Assembly: GCA_023653785.1 (NCBI GenBank)
Contig: JAMKCH010022324.1
Location: forward strand, 49,965 to 113,964
DNA from: Ophioderma brevispina
Taxonomy: Eukaryota; Echinodermata; Ophiuroidea; Amphilepidida; Ophiodermatidae
Direction of reading: 5' to 3'
Length of the DNA: 64,000 bases
Shown here: positions 13,674 through 22,546 of the stretch, in pieces
Numbering within the stretch: position 1 is the first letter of the stretch
Layout of the letters: each line of letters starts with the position of its first letter
Translations under genes and position numbers: made by a program
The notes under the pieces: model-generated
Told to the model about the DNA's origin: nothing
Database searches by the model: none
The model's input: the letters and a program-made list of their open reading frames with translations, nothing else

Positions 13674-14866
13674 ATTTGTTCAATTTTACTTCCAAATTAG
13701 AGAACAAAGGTGGGCACGTATCTCACTTTCCCTCTGCTAATCAAACGATTGTTTTTAAGTGACATGCAGCTCATTTGCTATTTTGCTTGAACGGTCGCCA
13801 AATGACAGACACCTAGATTAAGGTATCACCTACAAAATTGTTGTAACACGGCTAACTTGCATTCGAAACAATTGTAATACTTTCCCAAATTCAATCCCTG
13901 CATTGAGTACAATAGTGATATTTTTTAAAGCTACCCCGCATAAACCCATACAGATCATGGTATACAAAACAGAGGTTTCAATATTCTTCACATGAGACAG
14001 GAAAAAATGGAGCTTGGCCACCACAAATAACAACAAAAACATTGTCTGCACAGGTGGTTAACCATAGCAACATGGAGAGTAAAAACGATCCACAATGCAA
14101 TCGTACAATAGAGAATGCAAACAGTCGGATAAAAACAAAACCAATTTTTCTCCTATTTATGTTTTTGATAATTTTTTTTTTAAGTACAGCACCGCAGAGC
14201 CATATTGACTGTCACAGATTTAAGTGTAATATACAGCAAACCCCTTTTCTCCAAATGTGGGCCATAAATAGATCCCCGGGGTACACCCACTGCCACTACA
14301 CCTGCTGAGAGCCGACACTGTACATCAATACTGCACTTGGTACCTGGTCTGTACATAACATCTACACATTGTTATAGTTTTCATACAAAAAAGGCTTCTG
14401 TTGAAGCTTCATGTCTACAAGTACAACCAAATTCACAACAAGACTTGAAGCCAGTGTATACATGCGTAAATAACCGCTTGAAGATCTCCATAGCGACAAA
14501 CTGACCAATCACAGCTCTGCACACCAAAAGACGAGCAGTCTTTGTACACTATGCTCTTCCACAGCACCTGATAGTCAATCAAGGTTACACAAATGTGTGA
14601 ACCTCCAGTGTCTGTAGCAGATAATATAGTAGGCTCTTACACAGCTTGGTTGTGACATTTGGGCTAATGCTATCACCATGTAAGCCCTTCAGTCTCTGTG
14701 GCATACACTAGGCTCATACACAGCACTTGGTTTAACACTTGGGTTAGCACAAACACCATGCAAGCTTTTTGAGTATTTTTTTCTGGCAAGAATTTCTGCA
14801 TGCAGCTAAGAAGCAATACATTCAAGTTGAACCATCAGATTGATATCCGTGGTGGAAATGATGTTG
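13674..14866 (-). other. 3' flank / probable 3' UTR of the HDAC gene
   Basis: This is the sequence just downstream of the HDAC stop codon (TAG at 14869-14867, minus strand). No AATAAA or ATTAAA is visible on the minus strand here, so the transcript end cannot be fixed. A diverged tandem duplication of about 80 bp lies at 14606-14687 and 14690-14770, sharing 'gtaggctc(t/a)tacacag' and 'caccatg(t/c)aagc'. No other gene is seen. Confidence 0.45.
14606..14770. repeat. Diverged two-copy tandem repeat (~80 bp) in 3' flank
   Basis: Two successive units share 'agtctctgt.gca', 'taggctc.tacacagc', 'cttggtt' and 'caccatg.aagc' in the same order. They look roughly four-fifths identical by eye. They lie less than 300 bp downstream of the HDAC stop codon. 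Confidence 0.6.
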
Positions 14867-14912
14867 CTATGACGATGATGGCGCTGCTTCTTCCTCCATT
14901 GGTTCTGATGAT
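14867..14912 (-). CDS. HDAC4: HDAC class IIa exon 15 (C-terminal exon, coding part)
   Basis: Last coding exon. The acceptor 'tctttttcaacag' precedes 14912. The exon gives one nucleotide that completes the split Glu codon from exon 14, then SSEPMEEEAAPSSS and a TAG stop. The acidic EPMEEE tail matches the extreme C-terminus of vertebrate HDAC4 (EEPMEEE), next to the C-terminal nuclear-export region of class IIa enzymes. The phase joins exactly to exon 14 (phase 2). The ending is Ser-rich instead of the Pro-Pro-Leu ending of HDAC4. The gene is read on the minus strand, so 3' UTR continues below 14867. Confidence 0.9.
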
Positions 14913-15276
14913 CTGTTGAAAAAGATCAAACAAATTTATTCATTATAAATTATGTGCTTAGTTCGGTTAATAATTCTAAGGTTGGTGGCCAAATCATGGT
15001 CCAATTATGATTCTTCCTCACATGGAGGCATAGCTCCAAATCATCAAATTTTGAGGTATAATTTGTCACATAAGTGCAAGAAAGTTGTTCTTGCATTTTG
15101 TCATTTTGCAGATGATAATACTAGTTGACAAAAATACGATTTTATAAATTTCAACTAGCTGGTTACTTTTCTTTATGCCAATTAATTAATCCCACATTTC
15201 TGCACTCTATTTTTTTAAAAGTTCTTTGAAAAAGATGCCACACAAATGACATTATCTATATTATAATAAGACACAT

Positions 15277-15480
15277 CTGTCTGTCCACCCCTTTTCTCGG
15301 AGGCCGAGGGTCATACGGTCACGAAACTTGGTGGGTGGGTGTAGCTTGGACCAGGCCAGATCAAGTTCGATTGGTTAGCGGATACGCACCCCATAGGCCG
15401 GGTAATCGCAAAAAAATGGTTTTCAAACAAGTAGTGCTTTAAAAAAGCCAGGTGATCGCAAAACCTGTGGACCGCCTAGT
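15277..15480. repeat. GC-richer interspersed repeat-like patch in intron 14
   Basis: This stretch runs from 'tctgtctgtccacccc' to 'gaccgcctagttatt' and is distinctly richer in G+C than its neighbours. It contains 'tctcggaggccgagggtcatacggtcacgaaacttgg' in two short pieces typical of dispersed repeats. No second copy lies in this window, so repeat status is an impression. It sits just downstream of the exon 14 donor in gene orientation. Confidence 0.3.
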
Positions 15481-15513
15481 TATTATTATTACCCCAGGAT
15501 TATTTGCACTTAC

Positions 15514-15676
15514 TCTGTTTGTGCGTCAGCAGCAGTGGGAGAGTGCTCTACCTGTCTCATTGACAGTGACGCAAGCGCTGTGACTGTGTCTGCCTCCTCC
15601 TTCTCTCTCTTTAGGGCCTCTTCTGCCGAACACGACACCAGTTGAGACATGGTTCTTACACTAGTCCAGTACTCGG
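15514..15676 (-). CDS. HDAC4: HDAC class IIa exon 14 (nuclear-export region)
   Basis: 163-nt exon. Acceptor 'ttgtgttacacag' above 15676; donor GTAAGTG below 15514. With the T from exon 13 it reads SEYWTSVRTMSQL, then KREKEEADTVTALASLSM, then a Ser/Thr/Ala tail. The match to the end of class IIa enzymes (SKYWRCLQ...EEAETVTAMASLSV in HDAC4) is clear. TVTALASLSM occupies the place of the C-terminal hydrophobic nuclear-export signal. Phase 1 in and phase 2 out fit exons 13 and 15. An in-frame TAA follows if the donor is not used, so a read-through isoform would end here. Confidence 0.93.
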
Positions 15677-15775
15677 CTGTGTAACACAAGCAAAAAAATT
15701 GTTATTTTTTATGTTAATTTTTAAAATCGTATTCCACAAAAGCAAATGCAATGTTTTATCGCCCAAACCTTAATG

Positions 15776-16147
15776 TAATTCTCGCAATTAGCAATACTGT
15801 GCGCTACCAGTCGTTAACCTTGCCAGTCCAATTTTGACCGCAAGAGTCGACATCGCTGTTCAACTTCCATTGGATTAACACGCAAATAGTGTGATTATTA
15901 TGTTCAAAACAGCTCAAGAGTTTGTGTGATCGAAAGAAAGCAAAGGGTTTACTTATTTTAGATAGCCGTTTTAGTGTGCATTCGTACGCAATCAATCATA
16001 CAAACTAAATGACCAGTGACATGTTCCTGTGTAATATTTGTATTACGCGGGCTCTGGATGTCAACTTTTTCCCATGATGCATCAGGAAGACATCGCCTCA
16101 CCAAGGCAACCATTAGCGACACACCACATTGCGAATTGCAAGAATTA
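15776..16147 (+). mobile_element. MITE family A, copy 1
   Basis: About 370 bp with imperfect terminal inverted repeats of roughly 45 bp: left TAATTCTCGCAATTAGCAAT, right ATTGCGAATTGCAAGAATTA. It is homologous along its length to 21810-22207 in the opposite orientation; shared interior includes 'ttttagtgtgcatt', 'aaactaaatga.cagtg' and 'tttgtattacgc'. It has no coding capacity. It lies in intron 13 of the HDAC gene. The exact target duplication is not clear. Confidence 0.8.
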
Positions 16148-16462
16148 AAATCATTTATTTTATTTTCTAATGTCTTTGTTTTGTTTCCTTCAACTCACTG
16201 GCCCTGAATCACTCCCTAATTTGTTTTCCTAATGTCACAAAGACCAATCATATTTTGTGTTTTTTAATAACAAAACATGCATAACTTGTAAGGTTAACAA
16301 TTGACACATACAACAAAAGACAAGTGTTATACCCTGCAGTGTATTGCTGTTAATACCCCCTCCTTTTTGGAACACTTTCAAAGTTATGAAAATACAAATT
16401 ATTTTATAGTATAAAAAAGACATTAGTAAAAGAATTTAGTTAATTCAAAAAATGAGAAAGGA

Positions 16463-16790
16463 AATGGAATGCCCAAAGGGTGTATTGAGTCAATCCCACA
16501 ATGCACCAGTTTTGGGAAATTTCCCCTCAAGAGGGTCATGTGATCCCACCAAAATCCTATTCTTAACACATAAAAATACATCAGTCCTCAGACCGCATGT
16601 GTCGCCTGCCGTCGCGGTTTCTAATGATAGGCCTCATAATGACCTTTGACCTTGGGATGTGACCTTTGACTGCATCAACAAATGAGGGACCCAATGTTGC
16701 ACCTATGACTCAAGTTTGGTTTAAATCCATCTAAATATGCAGATATTACAGGCAAATGTTAACCCTTTTTCACAACAGACATCAACAACA
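16463..16790. repeat. Interspersed repeat sharing a core with 59880-59985
   Basis: The core 'atcccacaatgcaccagttttggg' to 'aaaatcctattcttaacacataaaa' recurs at 59880-59985, and its last part recurs at 17085-17104. The block also holds two direct copies of TGACCTTTGAC near 16640 and 16660. It lies in intron 13. Confidence 0.6.
16640..16672 (+). promoter_or_regulatory. DR1-type nuclear-receptor-like motif pair
   Basis: TGACCTTTGACCT (16640-16652) is a perfect direct repeat of TGACCT with one-base spacing, the shape bound by HNF4/RXR-type receptors. A second near copy, TGACCTTTGACTG, follows 20 bp later. It lies in an interspersed repeat, so it may simply be repeat sequence. No functional evidence is visible. 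Confidence 0.25.
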
Positions 16791-16878
16791 GTGGACAAAG
16801 TGATCCCTATGTGTCTTATCTTCCTGCCTTAAGGCAGGTGACACAAAAACCCCCGACTTTTACACTCATTACACTTAC

Positions 16879-17061
16879 ATTGGATGCGAATTGTCTGTTG
16901 CAAGCAGTCGATGGCCTTGTCATTGGGTGTGCTCGTCATAGCTTTCTTAGTCAATGGTGGTCCGTCGTCGCCAAGCAGGACCTGAGCGCATACCTCGGCT
17001 CCGTCGCAAATGGCGGGTAGATCGTAGCCGCCTTCCAGGGCTAGTACAACGCGACCACCGG
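16879..17061 (-). pseudogene. Truncated duplicate of HDAC exon 13 (exon 13')
   Basis: All 183 nt are identical to 17132-17314, the 3' part of exon 13, including the EGGYDL catalytic segment. At least 24 nt of the following intron and the GTAAGTG donor are also identical. The first 36 nt of exon 13 are missing. In their place is a run of 21 A on the plus strand (21 T in gene sense) followed by AG, a near-ideal 3' splice site. The piece is phase-symmetric (two nucleotides in, one out), so it could replace exon 13 or be added after it without changing frame. Intron sequence in the copy shows that this is a DNA-level duplication. It may be a new cassette exon, a dead copy or an assembly artefact. 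Confidence 0.85.
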
Positions 17062-17063
17062 CT

Positions 17064-17084
17064 AAAAAAAAAAAAAAAAAAAAA
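17064..17084 (+). repeat. A21 homopolymer at the exon 13' junction
   Basis: Twenty-one consecutive A lie exactly at the breakpoint between the truncated exon copy and a fragment of the 'tattcttaacacataaaa' repeat. Read in gene sense this is a 21-T polypyrimidine tract followed by AG. Confidence 0.95.
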
Positions 17085-17131
17085 TATTCTTAACACATAA
17101 AAACCCTGACTTTTACACTCATTACACTTAC

Positions 17132-17350
17132 ATTGGATGCGAATTGTCTGTTGCAAGCAGTCGATGGCCTTGTCATTGGGTGTGCTCGTCATAGCTTTCT
17201 TAGTCAATGGTGGTCCGTCGTCGCCAAGCAGGACCTGAGCGCATACCTCGGCTCCGTCGCAAATGGCGGGTAGATCGTAGCCGCCTTCCAGGGCTAGTAC
17301 AACGCGACCACCGGCTAGACTCATCAGCTTCTTGGTCATATAACCAAAAC
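17132..17350 (-). CDS. HDAC4: HDAC class IIa exon 13 (catalytic core, EGGYDL)
   Basis: 219-nt exon. Acceptor 'tatgtgttgcag' above 17350; donor GTAAGTG below 17132. Joined to exon 12 it reads CFGYMTKKLMSLAGGRVVL, then ALEGGYDLPAICDGAEV, and ends TIRIQ. It is the late part of the deacetylase fold. The Tyr of EGGYDL is the transition-state residue of active HDACs. Vertebrate class IIa proteins have His here (EGGHDL), while invertebrate class IIa proteins keep Tyr, so this enzyme should retain more intrinsic deacetylase activity. Phases 1 in and 1 out agree with both neighbours. A truncated identical copy lies 253 bp downstream in gene sense. Confidence 0.96.
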
Positions 17351-17516
17351 CTGCAACACATAGAAATAACAGTACAGAAATGAACCTTTTCTTTAGTGAA
17401 CAGGGTATTATGGCCTAACAAAACGTCTTCAATAACCAGGATTTTGATTATCTCAGTGATCTTGTGCAATGAAATGGGGCTAAATATAGGGCAACTTGAA
17501 TGATAATCTCAGGCTT

Positions 17517-17776
17517 GTATTCTGAAAGGGAGTCTAACTTTAAACACAGGATTAAACCAGGGTTAGTCCTACATGAGTGAACCTTTTTTCCTTCAAACAT
17601 ACTCTAAAAATGTCCGTACCAGATGAGAAAATTCCTAATGGATGGGCTGGAACTGCCTATCCATGAGGATTTTTCTCACCCATTACATTTAACTTTCAAA
17701 GTATTTTGAAAGGAAAAAAAGTTCCACTCATGTAGGACTAACCCTGGTTTAAAACCCAGACTCCCTTTCAAAATAC
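17517..17776. mobile_element. Palindromic MITE (intron 12)
   Basis: About 260 bp with long inverted ends. The left arm has GTATTCTGAAAGGGAG and, further in, 'aaaccagggttagtcctacatgagtg'. The right arm has 'cactcatgtaggactaaccctggttt' and CTCCCTTTCAAAATAC. The arms pair over most of their length around a loop near 17640. A decayed relative, 'ctgggtttaaaccaaatttagtcctgcttcatga', lies at 20085-20300. It encodes nothing. Confidence 0.75.
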
Positions 17777-17810
17777 CTACAAACATCTGCTCCAATGCAG
17801 TTTCCATTTT

Positions 17811-18946
17811 TTTAAGCTTGGTGTGTGTATTTTGGGAACTGAGAACCAAATTTGCAGAGGTACTTACATGCTGGAGTGACCTTGTATAATCCTGAGGGGA
17901 TTGGAGGATTTTGTGAACTGAGAACCAAATTTGCAGAGGTACTTACATGCTGGAGTGACCTTGTATAATCCTGAGGGGATTGGAGGATTTAAGCTTGGTG
18001 TGTGTATTTTGGGAACCGAGAACCAAATTTGCAGAGGTACTTACATGCTGGAGTGACCTTGTATAATCCTGAGGGGATTGGAGGATTTTGTGAACTGAGA
18101 ACCAAATTTGCAGAGGTACTTACATGCTGGAGTGACCTTGTATAATCCTGAGGGGATTGGAGGATTTTGTGAACTGAGAACCAAATTTGCAGAGGTACTT
18201 ACATGCTGGAGTGACCTTGTATAATCCTGAGGGGATTGGAGGATTTTGTGAACTGAGAACCAAATTTGCAGAGGTACTTACATGCTGGAGTGACCTTGTA
18301 TAATCCTGAGGGGATTGGAGGATTTTGGGAACTGAGAACCAAATTTGCAGAGGTACTTACATGCTGGAGTGACCTGTATAATCCTGAGGGGATTGGAGGA
18401 TTTAAGCTTGGTGTGTGTGTATTTTGGGAATTGAGAACCAAATTTGCAGAGGTACTTACATGCTGGTGTGACCTTGTATCCTCCCGAGGGGATTGGAGGA
18501 TTTAAGCTTGGTGTATTTTGGGAACCGAGAACCAAATTTGCAGAGGTACTTACATGCTGGAGTGACCTTGTATAATCCTGAGGGGATTGGAGGATTTAAG
18601 CTTGGTGTGTGTATTTTGGGAACTGAGAACCAAATTTGCAGAGGTACTTACATGCTGGAGTGACCTTGTATAATCCTGAGGGGATTGGAGGATTTTGGGA
18701 ACTGAGAACCAAATTTGCAGAGGTACTTACATGCTGGAGTGACCTTGTATAATCCTGAGGGGATTGGAGGATTTTGTGAACTGAGAACCAAATTTGCAGA
18801 GGTACTTACATGCTGGAGTGACCTTGTATAATCCTGAGGGGATTGGAGGATTTAAGCTTGGTGTGTGTATTTTGGGAACCGAGAACCAAATTTGCAGAGG
18901 TACTTACATGCTGGAGTGACCTTGTATCCTCCAAGGGGATTGGCAT
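17811..18946 (-). repeat. Exon-derived minisatellite: 12 copies of the exon 12 end plus splice donor
   Basis: Twelve tandem units precede the real exon 12 end at 18908. Each holds, in gene sense, CCAATCCCCTCAGGATTATA (or a variant), then CAAGGTCACTCCAGCAT and GTAAGTACCTCTGC. The last 17 nt of exon 12 and its donor are therefore repeated. The plus-strand TACTTAC starts are at 17861, 17940, 18038, 18117, 18196, 18275, 18354, 18453, 18547, 18645, 18724, 18803 and (real) 18901. Periods are 79 bp (seven times) or 94-99 bp (five times). Long units carry an extra AAGCTTGGTGTGTGTATTT. The unit near 18453 keeps the codons GGYKVTPAC and is intermediate between exon and consensus. Open frames through this array are repeat artefacts. 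Confidence 0.95.
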
Positions 18947-19026
18947 GCCCATCAGCTGCATCAAAACCTGCCGACACCAGAACGACGTCTGGGGAGAACT
19001 CTCTTGCTATGGGTAGAATGACCGTC
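18908..19026 (-). CDS. HDAC4: HDAC class IIa exon 12 (GFDA zinc-ligand exon)
   Basis: 119-nt exon. Acceptor 'catttttccttcctctag' above 19026; donor GTAAGTA below 18908. It reads [20 protein letters not shown], then [19 protein letters not shown]. The Asp of GFDA is the third active-site zinc ligand of HDACs; vertebrate HDAC4 has VLVSSGFDAVEGH at the same place. The split first codon joins TG of exon 11 to give Trp-Thr, one residue shorter than the usual Phe-Arg-Thr. The split last codon joins exon 13 to give Cys. The end of this exon seeded the minisatellite in the next intron. Confidence 0.96.
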
Positions 19027-19491
19027 CTAGAGGAAGGAAAAATGTTGGTCGGCATTAAGTCGTGAATTTTTAAATCAATAGTTCCAAGGAATTTATTAAA
19101 AGGATTAATGAAGTCATAATTGTAACTATACTAATTTCTTGGCCCTGGCGTATGCGCCTGTTGCTTGTCGCGTGAACTGAGTCTACGTCCAACCCAGTGG
19201 TGTGCTGTTTTGGCGGGGAAGCGGGTGTACCTAGTAACTTGGCCAAGAAATTATTACTCAAACTTTAGTACCAACATCCTATTCTTCTAGAACTTAAGAA
19301 TTTTTCCTTAGGACATTCCAAATGTCACTTTAAAGTGATAAGTGCATGCAAAACGAGTCTGGCTATGACCCAAAACTCAAAGTATTTTCCATGAAACCAG
19401 GGACAAGGTATTTTTCATTGGAGTAAGGTATATTTACACTGGAGTGCATGGTGTTATAGTTGTCCCCATTTACTGAACCAGTTAAAGGGGC

Positions 19492-19799
19492 ATTTCATGA
19501 TCCACAGCCCCCCCCCCCCGACTTACCAAAAAAAGTTGAGATTTTTATATCATCTGAACTGTTAGCCCTAGTAATGGACGTGTACCCAATTTTACTTGGT
19601 TGTATCTGAAAGAAATTCACAATTTTGTGTTTTTTTTTCTGTCCGTAAACGGACAGAAATTACAGTCCTCGGGAAACCAGGGTTAACATTTGCTATAACA
19701 TCAAACGGTAAGATCGGTATCAAAGTGAAAAATTTGAGGAGAGAATAAGGTTTCTCAATGATATCTAACGAACCATAGAATCACAAAATGCACCTTTAA
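19492..19799 (+). mobile_element. TTAAAGG-ended MITE, subfamily 2 (intron 11)
   Basis: 308 bp, starting TTAAAGGGGCATTTCATGAT and ending ATCACAAAATGCACCTTTAA, so the ends are inverted repeats of about 22 bp. A perfect hairpin, TTTCTGTCCG and CGGACAGAAA around 'taaa', lies inside at about 19640, and there is a C run near 19510. The ends resemble those of the 24294 family (TTAAAGGTGCAA), which suggests related transposases. It has no coding capacity. Confidence 0.7.
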
Positions 19800-20034
19800 G
19801 AGTGTAAATGATTGAGAAGAAATCTTAGGAACCTCTTGGGACATTGGTACAAGGCATTAAGACAATTTGTCGGCCAATGCCGGATCATTCTTTAAATGTT
19901 ACAAGTTGGATTAGAGGTGGGATGGCAGTAAGGGTTTGCAGTGCCCTTGAATGTGTAATAATGTTCTTATAAATACATGACAGACAATAATTATTTGACT
20001 AAGCGATCAAGGGGCGGGTCAGTAATGATGGTAG

Positions 20035-20085
20035 CTGGTTATCCTGTAGAACTAAAAAGAAGATCTACCTTCAAGGGCATTGAAA
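20035..20085 (+). repeat. Fragment of the 'agatctacct..aagggc' interspersed repeat
   Basis: The segment 'tagctggttatcctgtagaactaaaaagaagatctacc' matches the start of the longer copies at 25829 and 44340. Only about 50 bp remain here. Confidence 0.65.
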
Positions 20086-20986
20086 TCTGGGTTTAAACCA
20101 AATTTAGTCCTGCTTCATGAAAGGACCTTTTTCCTTTCAACATATTCTGAAAGTGTGATGTGAGACATGAGAAAACTCCTCATAGATAGCCTGGTCGCCA
20201 CACCCATGTTGAAATTTCTCACCTATTAGTAGATATTGAGCCAAACAGCCCATCGATGAGTAATTTCCTCACCTATTTCACACTCTCAGCATATGTTAAA
20301 GCAATAACAGCAACATTTTGAGAGTGCACCTAATTTTCAAAATTGAGATTTTGTTACAGTGGGTGCTGGTAACTGTCTAGTTGGTAATGCTGCGAGTGGT
20401 AATGCTCAAAAATGCGATTTGTTGAATTAGAATTGGGATCCTTGATTGTAATTTAATGGTGGAGCTGGAAACACAACATTATGTCCGTCCATGGTGAAAT
20501 AGTCCCGAAAATAATGCCACCTCAACGAAAATGACCTCTAACTTGACTTTGTGGAACCCAAGGGGAACAACTAATAGATGAGCGTCATGGCGCCAATTTC
20601 AAGGCTATTTCGTAATGATTATAATCAGAGATCTCCGATATTAATTATTCTAACTACAAAATTCCTTATTTTGTGACACATATAGAATGTTGAGCTCTAG
20701 CATTCAAAGGTGTTGTTTACTAGCCAATTACCAATGCAAAACTGTGCAAAAATCTTTTAAACTATCTGGAAAATGGGGGCGCTCATCCAAAGAATGTGCT
20801 GTTATTGCTTAAAGGGGAAAAGGTCCATCTGTGTTGTGTACTACCCAGGGAGTTGGTATTTCCTTCTATACATGGACTCATATTGTCCATCTTGTCATGA
20901 AATTAACATCGCAAATAATTTTTGCTGACATCACATCAACGAGACTTCTACCTGCAAAGGCCATTCTGGCACTGCTTATGACTTAC

Positions 20987-21081
20987 CAAGCGGCGAGGTA
21001 TTCTGTATCTCCCATGGGTGGGCACAGAGGCACCAGGCCACGAAACGTTCAAAATATACCCAGACCGCACCCACAAAAACA
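20987..21081 (-). CDS. HDAC4: HDAC class IIa exon 11, frame-damaged (PPMGDTEYLAA)
   Basis: 95 nt between an AG acceptor ('ttgctttgacag') and a GTAAGTC donor. The entry phase (0) and exit phase (2) are those needed by exons 10 and 12. The 5' part reads GCGLG and the 3' part reads PPMGDTEYLAA, both matching class IIa (GVGFNVN...PPMGDAEYLAA in HDAC4). Between them this frame has an in-frame TGA. The neighbouring frame across the same bases gives GYILNVSW, the expected sequence. Two compensating one-base indels, one near 21045 and one near 21015, explain this. They may be sequencing errors or true damage. The rest of the gene does not depend on this call. Confidence 0.75.
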
Positions 21082-21809
21082 CTGTCAAAGCAATTGAAAT
21101 ACCACTTCATATTTATACCAGTTTCCTAAGCATGACATAATCTTTCAGCAAATCGAAACATAAATGTGGTACACTATAATAGATTCCAATTGATGTAGAG
21201 TTAGAGTGGAGTTTGGACTTCGTCCATTACTCAAAATAGGGGACGGAAATACCCAGAAATTCTTCGAATTTCTTCCTCGCAATACAAAAAGAGGATCGGA
21301 TTGAATGGCCAACTGCAAATAAAGTTACGTTGTTAGTTTTACAGTAATACTTGGGTTATTGTATGATATGTGATGCATAGTGTGTCTACCCCAGAATGGT
21401 TTTAAACATTGCCTACCAAAAAAAAATAAATTTTAGAAGCTTCAGTCACCTGTGTGTTACAATGCAGAACGTTATCTTCACTATTCATAAAATCAGCTTT
21501 CATGCTTTCAATGAAACTCTTTGAAAATTCTAGGGTTATGCTTTTGACTACTTGAGTTGACTGGGAATGGCCTAACCCCTCAGGGTTGGCTATCATGGCT
21601 AAAGCGCACATCATACCACAAATACACGGACTAAAGTTTTTATATACAAATCCCCTCAATTCATACCTCCACCTACAAAAAGTAAATGCTATTACACTAT
21701 CAATGGAATCTAGTATAAAGCATAGTCTTCCCTGGGCAAATGCAAAATGTGCAAAAAATAGCAATGCTATGCTAATGCCATAAGCATTGTGCAATGGCAA
21801 AAATCTATG

Positions 21810-22207
21810 CAATTCTCGCATTTCGCAACACAGTGTGCTGCCAACAATTGCTCGGAGAGGTGATATTTTCCCGATGAATTATGGGGGGGGGAAGTCAATA
21901 TCAGAGAGACTGCGTAATACAAATATAATAAACAGGAACAGGTCCACTGATCATTTAGTTTGTCGATATAATGGTCGGTTGCGTGCAAATGCACACTAAA
22001 ACTGCCATTTACAATATGTAAGCCCTTTGCTTCCTTTTGATCACACAAATGCTTTCATGAAGCTGTTTCAACATATAACAAAATATCACACTAACATGGC
22101 GTGTTCATACAAGGGAAGTTGGACGGCAATGTCGACCCTTGCGGGCAAAAATTGGACTTGCAGGTGTAACCGCTGGCGCCACACCATATTGCGAATTACA
22201 AGAATTG
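21810..22207 (-). mobile_element. MITE family A, copy 2 (inverted relative to copy 1)
   Basis: About 400 bp. Left CAATTCTCGCATTTCGCAACA; right GCGAATTACAAGAATTG. Its reverse complement aligns with 15776-16147 through the interior. It lies in intron 10, so the two copies bracket exons 11-13 in opposite orientations. No coding capacity. Confidence 0.8.
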
Positions 22208-22546
22208 GACATCTCATAGTAATGGTTTATAAAGTTAGATTTTTTTGATCCTAACATAATACAAGGCACACATTGACAAAACCTCCCAAATTTGGAGGAG
22301 GAGACAAGCTTATAATTTCAGTGGTAAGATTTATCTGGTTAAAAAATTAGGGTGATGTAGAAGGGGCAGGGAATTGTCTTACATTTTCCCGGCATTTGCC
22401 AAAAGAAACACAAACAGTCATTCAAGGTTGCTTCTATTTTGCTCTGATTTTTACACATTCGACCTGGCCTTATCCCAACATAATTCAAACAGACTTTTAC
22501 TACACAAACCGTAATACTTTTCCTAACATGTGATGTCTACACATAC

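Noticed and set aside
16879..17061. Exon 13' as a retroposed (processed) copy because of the A21 run
   Set aside because: The copy includes at least 24 nt of the adjacent intron and starts inside the exon, so it was duplicated as DNA. The A run is at the wrong place for a poly-A tail in gene sense.
18199..18535. Open frames with [22 protein letters not shown] repeats read as a repeat protein
   Set aside because: They are translations of the minisatellite across exon and intron sequence, including splice donors.
17811..18946. Regularly spaced repeats resembling a CRISPR array
   Set aside because: Units are contiguous minisatellite copies with no unique spacers, are derived from an adjacent exon, and lie in an animal gene.
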